NCBI RefSeq assembly: GCF_029222705.1
Contig: NZ_JARGZF010000001.1
Coordinates: 1,608,437-1,672,436 of the forward strand
Length of the DNA: 64,000 bases
Origin: Knoellia sp. p5-6-4
GTDB taxonomy: Bacteria; Actinomycetota; Actinomycetes; Actinomycetales; Dermatophilaceae
Direction: 5' to 3'
The notes beneath the pieces are model-generated. The model saw only the letters and a list, made by a program, of their open reading frames with translations, was not told the origin of the DNA and did no database searches. Below, in pieces: positions 16,661-25,295 of the stretch (its first letter is position 1; each line of letters opens with the position of its first letter). The position numbers and the translations under genes are program-made.

Positions 16661-17856
16661 GGTGCTCCCGTCTCCAGGCGTGGCCGGTCGGTCGTGCGAG
16701 CGGGCAGTGCGCGGCCACCGGCCTCGAAGGCGCTGGCGACGCCGGCGAGGGCCGTGGCCGCGATCTCGTCGGTAGAGACCAGCGAGGCCAGGGGCGTGAG
16801 TGGACGCTCGGGGGTGCCGGTCGTGCCGTGCAGCCGGGTGGCGGCGACGGCCACGGCAAGCTCACGGTCGAGCGCGACGGCGAGGAACGTGCCCGTGAAC
16901 CCGCCGTGCACGGCGAGCGGCACGGCCTCTCCGGCCACCGCCACGCTGGCCAACCGGAATCCCAGCGCACGGTCGGGCGCGATGGCCAAGGGACGGGTGA
17001 ACGCGGCGACCACCTCGGGCGGGACCACAGCCGGGTCGGCCAGCGACCGACCGAGCCGGAGCAGCTCGGGCACCGTGGCGAAGAGGCCCGCGTGCCCGGC
17101 GACACCATCGAGGGCGTGGGCGGCGTTGCCGTCGTTGACCTCCCCCACTGGCCGCCGGGTGCGCCAGCCGTCGAAGTCGCCGACCCGGGCCTCGACGGGG
17201 TAGGGGTCGCCCTGCGCGACCATGTGGTGCTCGACCACGTCGCTGTCGCCGGACGCCGCGGCCTCCTCGGCCGGGACGGGCCCGTAGCCGGTGCGGCGCA
17301 GGCCCAGTGGCCGGGCGACCAGCTCGTCGAACGCCTCGTCCTGCCGCCGACCGGTGACGCCCTCGATCACCGCTCCGAGGGTGATCATCCCGAGGTCGGA
17401 GTAGGCCCAGTGCGTGCCGGGCTCGCAGAGCAGAGACGTGGCGGCCGCCAGGGCCAACGCCTCGTCGCGCACCGTGGTGCGGCAGTAGAGCGGCAGCCAC
17501 GCGGGCAGGCCGGAGGTGTGCTCGAGCAGGTGCCGCACACGCACCTGCGCGTGGTCGCCACCGACCTCCGGCAGGTATGCCGTGACCGACGCCTCGAGGT
17601 CGAGGGTCCCGTCCGCGACGAGGCGCATCGCGAGCGCCGTCGTCGAGGCGACCTTGGTGACCGAGGCTAGGTCGAGGCGGGTGTCCGCCGTCATCGGGCG
17701 GGCCGCTTCGCCCGGACCTGCCATCACGGCATACCCACCTGCCGCCACCGACACCTCCGCGCCGGCCAGCACGCCCACCACCGCGCCGGCTGGGTGCGTG
17801 CCCGGATCACCGAGCCGCAGGAGGGCCTCGACGAGGGGGTCGAGGTCGAGGGTCAC
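16657..17856 (-). CDS. serine hydrolase of the beta-lactamase/penicillin-binding fold
   Basis: A 399-residue protein with the class C beta-lactamase/DD-peptidase motifs: SxxK (Ser65-Val-Thr-Lys68), the YxN-like Tyr152 in WAYSDLG, and a C-terminal HGGFTG. No clear signal peptide is seen, so it is probably cytoplasmic. The family contains DD-carboxypeptidases, esterases and D-aminopeptidases. Both ends overlap neighbours by 4 nt (GTGA with anmK, ATGA with the ABC ATPase), which places it between a sugar kinase for cell-wall fragments and a peptide importer; trimming of imported muropeptides is a reasonable guess. Confidence 0.85.
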   Translation of the reverse strand: MTLDLDPLVEALLRLGDPGTHPAGAVVGVLAGAEVSVAAGGYAVMAGPGEAARPMTADTRLDLASVTKVASTTALAMRLVADGTLDLEASVTAYLPEVGGDHAQVRVRHLLEHTSGLPAWLPLYCRTTVRDEALALAAATSLLCEPGTHWAYSDLGMITLGAVIEGVTGRRQDEAFDELVARPLGLRRTGYGPVPAEEAAASGDSDVVEHHMVAQGDPYPVEARVGDFDGWRTRRPVGEVNDGNAAHALDGVAGHAGLFATVPELLRLGRSLADPAVVPPEVVAAFTRPLAIAPDRALGFRLASVAVAGEAVPLAVHGGFTGTFLAVALDRELAVAVAATRLHGTTGTPERPLTPLASLVSTDEIAATALAGVASAFEAGGRALPARTTDRPRLETGAP

Positions 17857-19052
17857 GGCGTCCCGTCCTCGAGGGTGAGGCGGGTGGGTGCGGTGCCTCC
17901 GGCCACCGGCAGTGCGCCACCGTCGGGGCCGGGAGTGACCGTGCCGAGCACGCGCGCCTCCCGCGCCCCCGTGCAGGTCGGGACGTTGCCCGGTATGCCG
18001 TGCAGGGTGGCCCAGCCGATGAGGGCGAACGCGATGGCCTCCTTGGCGTCGGGGTCGAGCCCGAGCTCCACGGTCGTGGCGAAGCGCACCTCGGGGGCGG
18101 CCTTGGCGAGCGCCCGCATCAGCGTGGGGTTGCGGGCGCCCCCGCCCGAGACGAAGACCCGGTCGACGCCCGCGGCGACCAGCGCGTCGGCGACGGTGCG
18201 GGCGGTGAGTTCTACCAGCGTCGCCACGAGGTCGGGCAGTGACGCCGTGCCGCCCCACGTGGCGAGGGCCTCGTCGACGTAGCGCGCGTGGAACAGCTCC
18301 TTGCCGGTGCTCTTGGGTGCGGGGTCGCGGTAGTAGGGATCGGCGCGCAGGACCTCGAGCAGGTCGGGCAGCACCCGCCCCGCGGCGCTCACCTCCCCGT
18401 CCCGGTCGAACGCCAGCGGAGTGGAGGGGTCGGCCGCCAGGACGGCGTCCACCAGCGCGTTCGCCGGGCCGATGTCCCAGGCCACCGGGTCGGCGCCGGG
18501 GGCGCACACCGTGACGTTGGAGATGCCGCCGAGGTTGAGCGCGGCCGCGGTGACGCCGTCAGCCCGCAGCGGCTCCAGGACGAGGGTGTCGAGCAACGGC
18601 ACCAGCGGGGCGCCCTGGCCGCCCGCGACGATGTCGGCGATGCGCACGTCGCTCACGACGGGCAGCCGCGTCCGCTCGGCGACCCAGGCCGGCTGGCCGA
18701 GCTGGAGCGTCCCGAGGGCACTGCCCTCCTCGACCCAGTGGTAGACGGTCTGCCCGTGCGAGCAGACCGCGTCGACCGGGCCACCGCCGGCAGCCGCGTG
18801 GGTCGCCAGCGCCCGATGGGCTGCCTCACCGAAAGCCCTGCCGATGAGCGTGTCGAGCCGGGTCACCTCGGCCAGGCTCGTGTCGGCCGGCGGCAAAGCT
18901 GCCACGAGCAGGGCCCGCAGGTCGTCGTCGTAGGGCACGGAGTCGACCAGCTCGACGCGCCCCACCAGCTCGTCGCCGCGGCGCGAGAAGTCGCAGACGG
19001 CGACGTCGATGCCGTCGTGCGACGTCCCGGAGATCATCCCCAGCAACCGCAT
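17853..19052 (-). CDS. anmK: anhydro-N-acetylmuramic acid kinase
   Basis: A 399-residue kinase that opens and phosphorylates 1,6-anhydro-MurNAc to MurNAc-6-phosphate during murein recycling. Family features: GMISGTSHDGIDV at the N-terminus, AVCSHGQTVYH, LNLGGISNVTV, WDIGPANALVDA, VFVSGGGARNP. The usual GTSMDG reads GTSHDG here. ATG 19052 overlaps the permease stop by one base (TGATG), and its stop overlaps the next start, so it is translationally coupled to an ABC importer and a serine hydrolase. Length is normal for the family. Confidence 0.92.
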   Translation of the reverse strand: MRLLGMISGTSHDGIDVAVCDFSRRGDELVGRVELVDSVPYDDDLRALLVAALPPADTSLAEVTRLDTLIGRAFGEAAHRALATHAAAGGGPVDAVCSHGQTVYHWVEEGSALGTLQLGQPAWVAERTRLPVVSDVRIADIVAGGQGAPLVPLLDTLVLEPLRADGVTAAALNLGGISNVTVCAPGADPVAWDIGPANALVDAVLAADPSTPLAFDRDGEVSAAGRVLPDLLEVLRADPYYRDPAPKSTGKELFHARYVDEALATWGGTASLPDLVATLVELTARTVADALVAAGVDRVFVSGGGARNPTLMRALAKAAPEVRFATTVELGLDPDAKEAIAFALIGWATLHGIPGNVPTCTGAREARVLGTVTPGPDGGALPVAGGTAPTRLTLEDGTP

Positions 19053-19936
19053 CAGCGCGACCCCCGCGAGCGCGGGTCGAGGGCAGACCGCAGGCTGTCG
19101 CCCAACAGGTTGAGCCCGACGACGAAGACGACCAGGGCCGCACCCGGGAACGCGAGCATCCACGGCGCGACCGTGGAGAGGGTCTGCGCGTCGTAGACCA
19201 TGCCCCCGAGCGAGGCCGCCGGAGGAGGCGTGCCGAAGCCGAGGAAGCTCAGAGAGGCCTCGGTGAGGATGGCCCACGACAGCGACAGCGTGGTCTGGAC
19301 CACGAGGATGCCGCGCATGTTGGGGACCACGTGGGCGAACAGCGTCGACATCCGCGACCGTCCGATGGCCGTCGAGGCGGTCACGTAGTCGACCGTGCGC
19401 AGGGTGAGCACCGGTCCGCGGGCCACTCGCGCGAAGATCGGCATGTAGACCGTGGCGATCGCCAGGCTGACCGTCACCCAGCTGCGCTCCAGGGTCGCGG
19501 CCAGGGCCAGGGCGAGCAGCAGCGACGGGAACGCGAACAGCACGTTGGTGACCACTCCGACGACGCGGTCGAGCAGACCCCCGAAGTAGCCGGCCAGCAC
19601 GCCGAGGAGCACGCCGACGAGTCCGGCGACGCCGACGGAGACGACCGCGATGCGCAGCGAGTTCGCCAGCCCGGCGGCCACGCGGGAGAAGACGTCGCGG
19701 CCGAACTGGTCGGTGCCGAACCAGTGCGCGCCCGACGGGCCCTGCAGCGCCACCGTGACGTCCTGACGCGCCGGGTCGTAGGGCGTCAGCCCGAGCAGAC
19801 CGGCCAGTGCGAGGAGCACCACCAGCACGGTGAGCACGACGCCCACCACCGCGGACGGCTGGCGCAGCGCGGTGAGGAGCTGTGAGCGGCGGGAGGTCCG
19901 GACCACCCGGGCCGGGACCGTCGTCGTGGCGCTCAC
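19052..19936 (-). CDS. oligopeptide-type ABC transporter permease (DppC/OppC family)
   Basis: A 294-residue inner-membrane permease with six hydrophobic helices, the OppC hallmark HWFGTDQFGRDVFSRV and the C-terminal EASLSFLGFG motif; the EAA-type loop is ASTAIGRSRMSTLFAHVVPN. It pairs with the upstream DppB-like permease to form the channel. The GTG start at 19936 overlaps the DppB-like stop by 4 nt (GTGA). Confidence 0.92.
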   Translation of the reverse strand: MSATTTVPARVVRTSRRSQLLTALRQPSAVVGVVLTVLVVLLALAGLLGLTPYDPARQDVTVALQGPSGAHWFGTDQFGRDVFSRVAAGLANSLRIAVVSVGVAGLVGVLLGVLAGYFGGLLDRVVGVVTNVLFAFPSLLLALALAATLERSWVTVSLAIATVYMPIFARVARGPVLTLRTVDYVTASTAIGRSRMSTLFAHVVPNMRGILVVQTTLSLSWAILTEASLSFLGFGTPPPAASLGGMVYDAQTLSTVAPWMLAFPGAALVVFVVGLNLLGDSLRSALDPRSRGSR

Positions 19937-20910
19937 TCCGCGCGCACCTTCGGGTCGACGACCCGGTAGAGCAGGTCGGTCGCCAGGTTGACCAGCACGA
20001 ACATCACCGCGATGACGAGGACGGTGCTCTGCACCACGGCATACTCCTTCTGGTTCAGGCCGAGCAGGACCTGCCGGCCGATGCCCGGGATGGAGAAGAT
20101 CTGCTCGATCACGAGCGTCCCCCCGAGCAGGAAGCCGAACTGCAGCCCGCCGATCGTGACGATCGGGATGAGCGCGTTGCGCAGCACGTGGCGCCACTGC
20201 AGCCGCCGGGACGGCACGCCCTTGGCCCGGGCGGTGCGGATGTAGTCCTCGTCGCGGATCGCCAGCACCGACGCCCGTGCCGTCTGGAACACGGGTGAGG
20301 CGATGCTCACGCCGAGGACGAGCGCCGGCAGCAGCATCTGCTGGAGGTTGAGCGCCGGGTTCTCGGCGAGGGTGGCGAACTCCTCGCCGTTGGGGTTCCA
20401 GCCGAAGGCGTTGGCCAGCCAGGTCGAGACCACCGTGGCGACGAGGAAGGTCGGCAGCGACAGGGCCAGCAGGCTGGCGAGCTGCGTGCCACTGTCGCGT
20501 GTGGCGCCCGGGCGGCTGGCCGCGAGGAGGCCGCCCGGGACGCCGAGCGCCAGGCCGATGACGATCGACAGCACGGCGAGCTCGACCGTGGTCGGCAGCG
20601 CCGAGGCCGTCATGTCGAGCACGCTCTGCCGCGACGTGGTGGACACCCCGAGGTTGCCGCTCAGCACCCCGCCCAGCCAGTTGACGTACTGCCCCACCAG
20701 GGGCTGGTCGAGCCCGTAGTAGGCGCGCAGGTCGGCCAGCTGCTCCGGGCTGAGCGCGCCGGCCTCGATGCCGTAGCTCGCCGTGATCTGGTCGCCGGGC
20801 AGAACCCTGAGCAGCACGAAGGTCAGCACGGAGACACCCACGAGCGTGAGCAGCGCCTCGAGGAGGCGCCGCAGCACGGGGTGGCGGGTCAGGGCGGAGA
20901 GCAGCGACAT
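19933..20910 (-). CDS. oligopeptide-type ABC transporter permease (DppB/OppB family)
   Basis: A 325-residue permease with the OppB N-terminal helix (LTLVGVSVLTFVLLRVLPGD), the LRAYYGLDQPL segment and the ATPase-contact loop IRTARAKGVPSRRLQWRHVL. Six helices predicted. It lies 19 nt after the substrate-binding protein gene and is coupled to the DppC-like gene. Confidence 0.92.
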   Translation of the reverse strand: MSLLSALTRHPVLRRLLEALLTLVGVSVLTFVLLRVLPGDQITASYGIEAGALSPEQLADLRAYYGLDQPLVGQYVNWLGGVLSGNLGVSTTSRQSVLDMTASALPTTVELAVLSIVIGLALGVPGGLLAASRPGATRDSGTQLASLLALSLPTFLVATVVSTWLANAFGWNPNGEEFATLAENPALNLQQMLLPALVLGVSIASPVFQTARASVLAIRDEDYIRTARAKGVPSRRLQWRHVLRNALIPIVTIGGLQFGFLLGGTLVIEQIFSIPGIGRQVLLGLNQKEYAVVQSTVLVIAVMFVLVNLATDLLYRVVDPKVRAE

Positions 20911-20929
20911 GGCGTGGTGAACGTCCTCG

Positions 20930-22483
20930 TCAGGCGGCGGACTTCGTGGCCTTCCACAGGGTGCTCAGGTCGCCGTTGGTGCGCGGCTCGAAGCCCTTCA
21001 CCGCGGTGTTGGCGGCGACGTAGAGGTTGCCCGTGTAGGTCCACACCCAGGCGGCGTTGTCCTCCAGCTCCTGCGAGACCTTGGCGTAGACGGCCTTGCG
21101 CTCGTTGGTGTCGGTCGTCGCCTTGCCCTCGGCGAAGAGCTTGTCGAGCGTCGCCGACCGGTAGCCGGCCACCTTGTTGAACGAGCCGGTCGAGGTGAAG
21201 TAGCGGGCGTACATCGTGTTGGGGTCGGTGCTGCCGCCGTTGAGCGCGATCGCGGTGTCGAAGTCACCGGCGAGCCAGCGCTGCACGTAGGCGTTGGAGT
21301 CGAGCGTCTCGAGCTTGACCTCGATGCCGACCTCCTTCAGCTGCGCCTGGATGTTCTGCGCCTCGTTGACGGCGGTGGAGTACAGCCCCTGGGAGGTGAT
21401 CATGTTGATCGACAGGCCCCCGGACTTGCCTGCCTTGCCGAGGTGCTCGCGGGCCTGGGCCAGGTCGCGCTGCGGGCACGGCCTGCTGTCGGGGTCGGAG
21501 CGGTATGCCGGCGACGTCACCGGGCCGGTGACCTTGCCGGCGCCGAGGGCGGCGGTGTCGAGCACCTGCTTGCGGTCGATCGCGCAGGAGATGGCCAGGC
21601 GCACGTTGACGTCCTTCAGCGCCGGCGCGTCGGCCCGCAGCTGCAGGACGTGGTAGCTGAGCTGGTCGACCGTGGAGACCTTGACGTTGTCGGCGGTGGC
21701 AGTCTTGGCGGTGACCGAGTTGTCGAAGACCGCCATGTCGACCGCCCCCGAGCGCAGGGCCGAGACCATGGCCTTCTCGTCGGCGATGACGCGGAACTGC
21801 ACGCCGGCCAGACCCGGCTTGCCCTGGTAGTAGTCCGGGTTGGCCTTCAGCGTGATCGACTGGTTGGGGGTGCGGCTCTCGAACAGGTAGGGCCCGGAGC
21901 CGACCGGCTTGGTGGTGAGGCTGTCGACCGGCACGTCGGAGGGGACGATCGAGGTGTTGACGTTGGACAGGGCCGAGACGAACGAGGCGTCGGGCGCCTT
22001 GAGGGTGACGACCACCGTCTGCGGGTCTGGGGCCTCGATGCCCTTGACCGAGGCGAAGTAGGACGCCGAGGTCGCCTTCGTGGCCGGGTCCATGATCGTG
22101 TCGAAGGTGTACTTGACGTCCTCGGAGTCCAGCGCGGAGCCGTTGCCGAACTTCAGGTCCTTCTTCAGCGTGAAGGTGTAGGTCAGGCCGTCGTCGGAGA
22201 TCTTCGGCAGGTCGGCCAGACCCGCCACCGGCTGGAGGCTGGCGTCGGTGTTCAGCAGGGTGCTGTAGATCTGGCCGAGCACCTGGACCGACTGCGTCGA
22301 GGTCGACAGCCATGGGACGGTCTGGGTCGGGTCGGCGCTGATGCCGAACACCAGGGGGCCGTCGGCCTTGCCGCCTGAGGCGCCGCTGCTGCCACCCGAG
22401 CAGCCGGCCAGGGCGAGGGAGGTGACGACGGCCGCTCCGAGGACGACCGTCCGCACCGGCATGGCAGGGCGGAACTTCTGCAT
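20930..22483 (-). CDS. ABC transporter substrate-binding lipoprotein (SBP family 5)
   Basis: A 517-residue extracellular binding protein, first gene of the operon. It has a lipoprotein signal peptide with lipobox LALAGC (about residues 22-27), then the family 5 pattern: YTFTLKKDLKFGNG, VKYTFDTIMDPATKA, FRVIADEKAMVSALRSGAVDM. Family members bind di- and oligopeptides, and the Gram-negative MppA binds murein tripeptide. ATG 22483 follows AAGGAGAG. With anmK in the same operon, a muropeptide ligand is plausible but unproven. Confidence 0.92.
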   Translation of the reverse strand: MQKFRPAMPVRTVVLGAAVVTSLALAGCSGGSSGASGGKADGPLVFGISADPTQTVPWLSTSTQSVQVLGQIYSTLLNTDASLQPVAGLADLPKISDDGLTYTFTLKKDLKFGNGSALDSEDVKYTFDTIMDPATKATSASYFASVKGIEAPDPQTVVVTLKAPDASFVSALSNVNTSIVPSDVPVDSLTTKPVGSGPYLFESRTPNQSITLKANPDYYQGKPGLAGVQFRVIADEKAMVSALRSGAVDMAVFDNSVTAKTATADNVKVSTVDQLSYHVLQLRADAPALKDVNVRLAISCAIDRKQVLDTAALGAGKVTGPVTSPAYRSDPDSRPCPQRDLAQAREHLGKAGKSGGLSINMITSQGLYSTAVNEAQNIQAQLKEVGIEVKLETLDSNAYVQRWLAGDFDTAIALNGGSTDPNTMYARYFTSTGSFNKVAGYRSATLDKLFAEGKATTDTNERKAVYAKVSQELEDNAAWVWTYTGNLYVAANTAVKGFEPRTNGDLSTLWKATKSAA

Positions 22484-22587
22484 GGGCTCTCCTTGGGCTG
22501 GGCGTCGGCTCCGGGCACGTCCCTGCCGATCGCACGGGGGTTTCGCGGCCCAATATGGCACTTTGTTCCGCAGTTGGGTACCTGTGC

Positions 22588-22602
22588 GTGAAGTTGTTTC
22601 AC
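22588..22602. promoter_or_regulatory. inverted repeat upstream of the ABC/anmK operon
   Basis: GTGAA-GTTGT-TTCAC, 105 bp upstream of the binding-protein start, in a more AT-rich stretch (about 22550-22610). Candidate operator; no clear -35/-10 pair could be assigned. Confidence 0.25.
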
Positions 22603-22636
22603 ATCGTTATCCGAGCCCTGACCAGCGGCTCGCGGG

Positions 22637-22642
22637 TACGGT
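22637..22642 (+). promoter_or_regulatory. leaderless promoter -10 box of the small zinc-ribbon gene
   Basis: TACGGT 7 nt before GTG 22650, no Shine-Dalgarno sequence. Confidence 0.5.
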
Positions 22643-22649
22643 GACGGCC

Positions 22650-22820
22650 GTGAGCGACGCCCAGACCCAGACCGGCACATCGGCCGCCTGCCAGCCCACC
22701 ATCGGAGGCCTGGCCCCCTGCGACAACTGCGGGGCGCCGATGCGCTGGGAGACCTCGCACCAGCGGTGCGACTCCTGTGGCCACATCGTCCCGTGCTGCG
22801 AAGGTGCCCCGCTGGGCTGA
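22650..22820 (+). CDS. small zinc-ribbon-like protein
   Basis: A 56-residue protein with two Cys pairs, CDNCGAPM and CDSCGHIVPCCEG, 17-18 residues apart, the spacing of a treble-clef or zinc-ribbon metal site. The N-terminal 25 residues are Thr/Gln-rich. The family is unknown to me. It faces the ABC operon divergently and begins at GTG 22650, where TACGGT 7 nt upstream suggests a leaderless message; GTG 22641 in the same frame is an alternative. It precedes the SpoIIE-type phosphatase by 109 bp. Confidence 0.6.
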   Translation: MSDAQTQTGTSAACQPTIGGLAPCDNCGAPMRWETSHQRCDSCGHIVPCCEGAPLG

Positions 22821-22917
22821 GGCAGGGGGTCGATCTCCCTGCGGGGGCTTCCGCCACAGGCCTGCCGCGGTGAGAGCGGAAACCGCGCGAACGGGCACCG
22901 CTCTGCAGTGGGGGAAC

Positions 22918-22923
22918 TATTCT
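22918..22923 (+). promoter_or_regulatory. leaderless promoter -10 box of the phosphatase gene
   Basis: TATTCT 6 nt before ATG 22930 in a locally AT-rich stretch, no Shine-Dalgarno sequence. Confidence 0.6.
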
Positions 22924-22929
22924 CCAGAC

Positions 22930-24273
22930 ATGATGGAGCCGGGTCCGGCAGAGGCCCTCAGCCGAGTCCTGGACGCGGCTGAGAACGCCTCACCCCTCGA
23001 CGCAGTGGAGGCGGTCACCCGAGCCCTGGCTGCCACGCTCCATGCGGGTGCGGCCTTCTTCCTCATCGAGGACCTCTCCGGGCGTGGCCTCATCCGGCTG
23101 TCCCATGCAATGGATGGCGACGCCGAGACCGTCTTCGTCGCCCGGCAGGGCGAGGAGAGTGCCACGACGCGCTTCGATGGCGCCGAGCAGGCCGTGGTGC
23201 TGCCCTTCGACGGTGGCCCCGCAGAGGTTGCCGTCCGCTCCCAGACGGTCCCGGTGGTGCCTTGCCCCACCAGCCATGGCGATGGTGGGGGCGCCTCGGT
23301 TCGACGGTGGACGGTGCTCGCACCGGTCACCGAGCGGGGCGAGGTCCTCGGACTGCTCGAGCTGACCCTTCCCGCCGAGCCGACGGCCGCCACCCTCACC
23401 GACATCAGCCGGATCGGGCACGTGCTCGCCTTTGTGATCATCGCGAACGGCCGGCACACCGACCTGTTCGAGTGGGGCCAGCGCACCACCAACTTCACCC
23501 TCCCTGCCGAGATCCAGCGGCGGCTGTTGCCGCCCGCCTTCACGTGCGAGGCCGGCGCCTTCACCCTCTCGGCCTGGCTCGAGCCGGCGGCATCCGTAGG
23601 CGGGGACTCCTTCGACTACTCCCTCGCGCGCGATGTGCTCCACCTGTCCCTCACCGATGCCATGGGGCACGGGGTGGCCAGCGCGCTCAACGCCACCCTG
23701 TGCGTCGGCAGCCTGCGCAATGCGCGCCGCTCCGGTGCGTCGCTGCTCGAGCAGGCGACACTGGCGAACGCGCGCATCCACCAACACGCCGGTGAAACCG
23801 GCTCCGAGGGCTTTGCCACCGGCCTGCTCGGTCGGCTCGACCTGCGGACCGGCACGCTGGCCCTGGTCAATGCCGGGCACGTCTTCCCCTACCTGTGCCG
23901 GGCCGGCTCCGTCAGCAAGGTCCCGCTTCCGGCGGACCTCCCCCTGGGGATGTTCCCCGACACGGACTATCGCAGCACCGACGTGGTGCTCGAGCCGGGC
24001 GACCGTCTTGTCCTGGTGACCGACGGGATGTTGGAACGCAACGCCGCCAACCTCGACCTGCGTGCCGGGATCACCGGCACCAGGAGCCTGCACCCCCGAG
24101 AGGCAACTCGCGCCCTGGCCCGCGGAGTCCTGGACGTGGCAGGGCCGGCCCTGACCGACGACGCAACCCTGATGGTGATCGACTGGCACGGCGGTCACGG
24201 GCGGGAACGCCACACCTCCGGGGGCTCCGAGCCGCACACCGCCAGTGCTCCCGTACCGTCGAGCCATGACTGA
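22930..24273 (+). CDS. PP2C-type serine/threonine phosphatase (SpoIIE family) with GAF-like sensor
   Basis: A 447-residue signalling protein. Residues about 10-175 resemble a GAF domain (AGAAFFLIEDLSGRGLIRLS start); residues about 200-425 form the SpoIIE/RsbU phosphatase with metal-site aspartates in GGDSFDY, DAMGHG and VTDGMLER and the NAGHVFPYL motif. LPAEIQRRLLPP is the usual linker before the catalytic part. Such enzymes dephosphorylate anti-anti-sigma factors. No anti-sigma partner gene is nearby. The start ATG 22930 is leaderless by sequence. Confidence 0.87.
   Translation: MMEPGPAEALSRVLDAAENASPLDAVEAVTRALAATLHAGAAFFLIEDLSGRGLIRLSHAMDGDAETVFVARQGEESATTRFDGAEQAVVLPFDGGPAEVAVRSQTVPVVPCPTSHGDGGGASVRRWTVLAPVTERGEVLGLLELTLPAEPTAATLTDISRIGHVLAFVIIANGRHTDLFEWGQRTTNFTLPAEIQRRLLPPAFTCEAGAFTLSAWLEPAASVGGDSFDYSLARDVLHLSLTDAMGHGVASALNATLCVGSLRNARRSGASLLEQATLANARIHQHAGETGSEGFATGLLGRLDLRTGTLALVNAGHVFPYLCRAGSVSKVPLPADLPLGMFPDTDYRSTDVVLEPGDRLVLVTDGMLERNAANLDLRAGITGTRSLHPREATRALARGVLDVAGPALTDDATLMVIDWHGGHGRERHTSGGSEPHTASAPVPSSHD
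24254..24259 (+). promoter_or_regulatory. leaderless promoter -10 box inside the phosphatase gene end
   Basis: TACCGT 6 nt before ATG 24266. It lies within the last codons of the phosphatase gene, suggesting separate expression of the acidic protein. Confidence 0.45.
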
Positions 24274-24523
24274 GCCAGCGGACGAGACGAGGGTCGACCA
24301 CCGGGCTGAACTGCTGCCGGAGGAGCAGGCGGCCGGCAGCGCAGACCCCGAGGCGCAGGCCGAGGCGATCCTCGCCGAGTCGGCGGAGCGCACCGAGCAC
24401 CCGGACGAGACCCGGCGCGCGTCGACCCAGACGCCCGACGAGGAGGACACCGCCCCGGCGACTCCGGCCGACCCCGCGACCGGTCGGCCGACTGACGCCG
24501 GCACTGGCACCACCCCCGACTGA
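24266..24523 (+). CDS. small acidic, intrinsically disordered protein
   Basis: An 85-residue protein rich in Glu, Asp, Ala, Thr and Pro, with no hydrophobic core. The middle segment EEQAAGSADPEAQAEAILAE could form a helix; the C-terminal half is Thr/Pro-rich. No family recognised. ATG 24266 overlaps the end of the phosphatase gene by 8 nt in another frame. GC-rich third positions and a TACCGT box support it as a real gene. Confidence 0.55.
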   Translation: MTEPADETRVDHRAELLPEEQAAGSADPEAQAEAILAESAERTEHPDETRRASTQTPDEEDTAPATPADPATGRPTDAGTGTTPD

Positions 24524-24551
24524 CGAGCAGCCGGACCTCGGCACGACGTCG

Positions 24552-25295
24552 CTATCCGGCGCAGCAGGAGCAGTCGGACACCAGCCGGTCGAGCAGCTCA
24601 CCGAGCCCGTGCCGGGCCCGGCCGGGCATGCGCGCCGAGGTCAGCACGGCAGGCTCCCGCACGGCGAGCACCCGGTGGCCCCCGGCCCGCAGGCTCCGGA
24701 CCAGGCCGTGGTCCTCCCCGTGGGCCACTGCCGGGAAGCCGCCGACCGCGGCATACGCGTCCATGCGCACCGCGAGGTTCGCGCCGTAGACGTGGCGGTG
24801 CCCCACCGCCGCCATCCCGTCCCGCACGATCTGCCCGTAGGCCGCGGCCGCGGCCGGGTGCGCCCGCCAGCCCTCGAGGTCGACCAGGCCCGCGACGCAG
24901 TGCGCCTCGGCTGCCCTGGCGTGGGTGAGCAGGGCGGACACCCAGTGCGTCGGGACGACCGAGTCGGCGTCGGTGCTGAACACCCAGGCCTTCGGCGACG
25001 ACGCCAGCCCGAGGACGGCGCCGGCCGCCGAGACCAGCCGCCGGCGCACCTCGCCGACCGTGCCGGAGTCGGCGTCGGTGTGCCGGTAGACCTCGAGGTC
25101 GGGCATTGCCGCGAGCGCGTGCTCGACCAGGGCTGCCGTCTGGTCGGTGCTGCGGTGCACGGCGACGGCGAGGGCAGCCCGCTGGACGCCTGCGGAGCGG
25201 CGGGCATGACGCAGCGCGTCGGCGACGCTGTCGAGGCACCGGGACACCCGGTGCTCCTCGTCCCGGGCGGGGACCGCCACCAGCACGTCGGTCAT
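24552..25295 (-). CDS. GT2 family glycosyltransferase
   Basis: A 247-residue GT-A fold enzyme. The N-terminal VAVPARDEEHRVSRCLDS nucleotide-sugar strand, the metal-binding TDADS motif, the acceptor-region HVYGANLAVRM and a GEDHGLVRSL segment place it in family GT2. It has no membrane helix and ends in SDCSCCAG. Last gene of the overlapping PIG-L/methyltransferase cluster; its ATG overlaps the acyl-CoA dehydrogenase-like stop (ATGA). Donor and acceptor are unknown. Confidence 0.85.
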   Translation of the reverse strand: MTDVLVAVPARDEEHRVSRCLDSVADALRHARRSAGVQRAALAVAVHRSTDQTAALVEHALAAMPDLEVYRHTDADSGTVGEVRRRLVSAAGAVLGLASSPKAWVFSTDADSVVPTHWVSALLTHARAAEAHCVAGLVDLEGWRAHPAAAAAYGQIVRDGMAAVGHRHVYGANLAVRMDAYAAVGGFPAVAHGEDHGLVRSLRAGGHRVLAVREPAVLTSARMPGRARHGLGELLDRLVSDCSCCAG

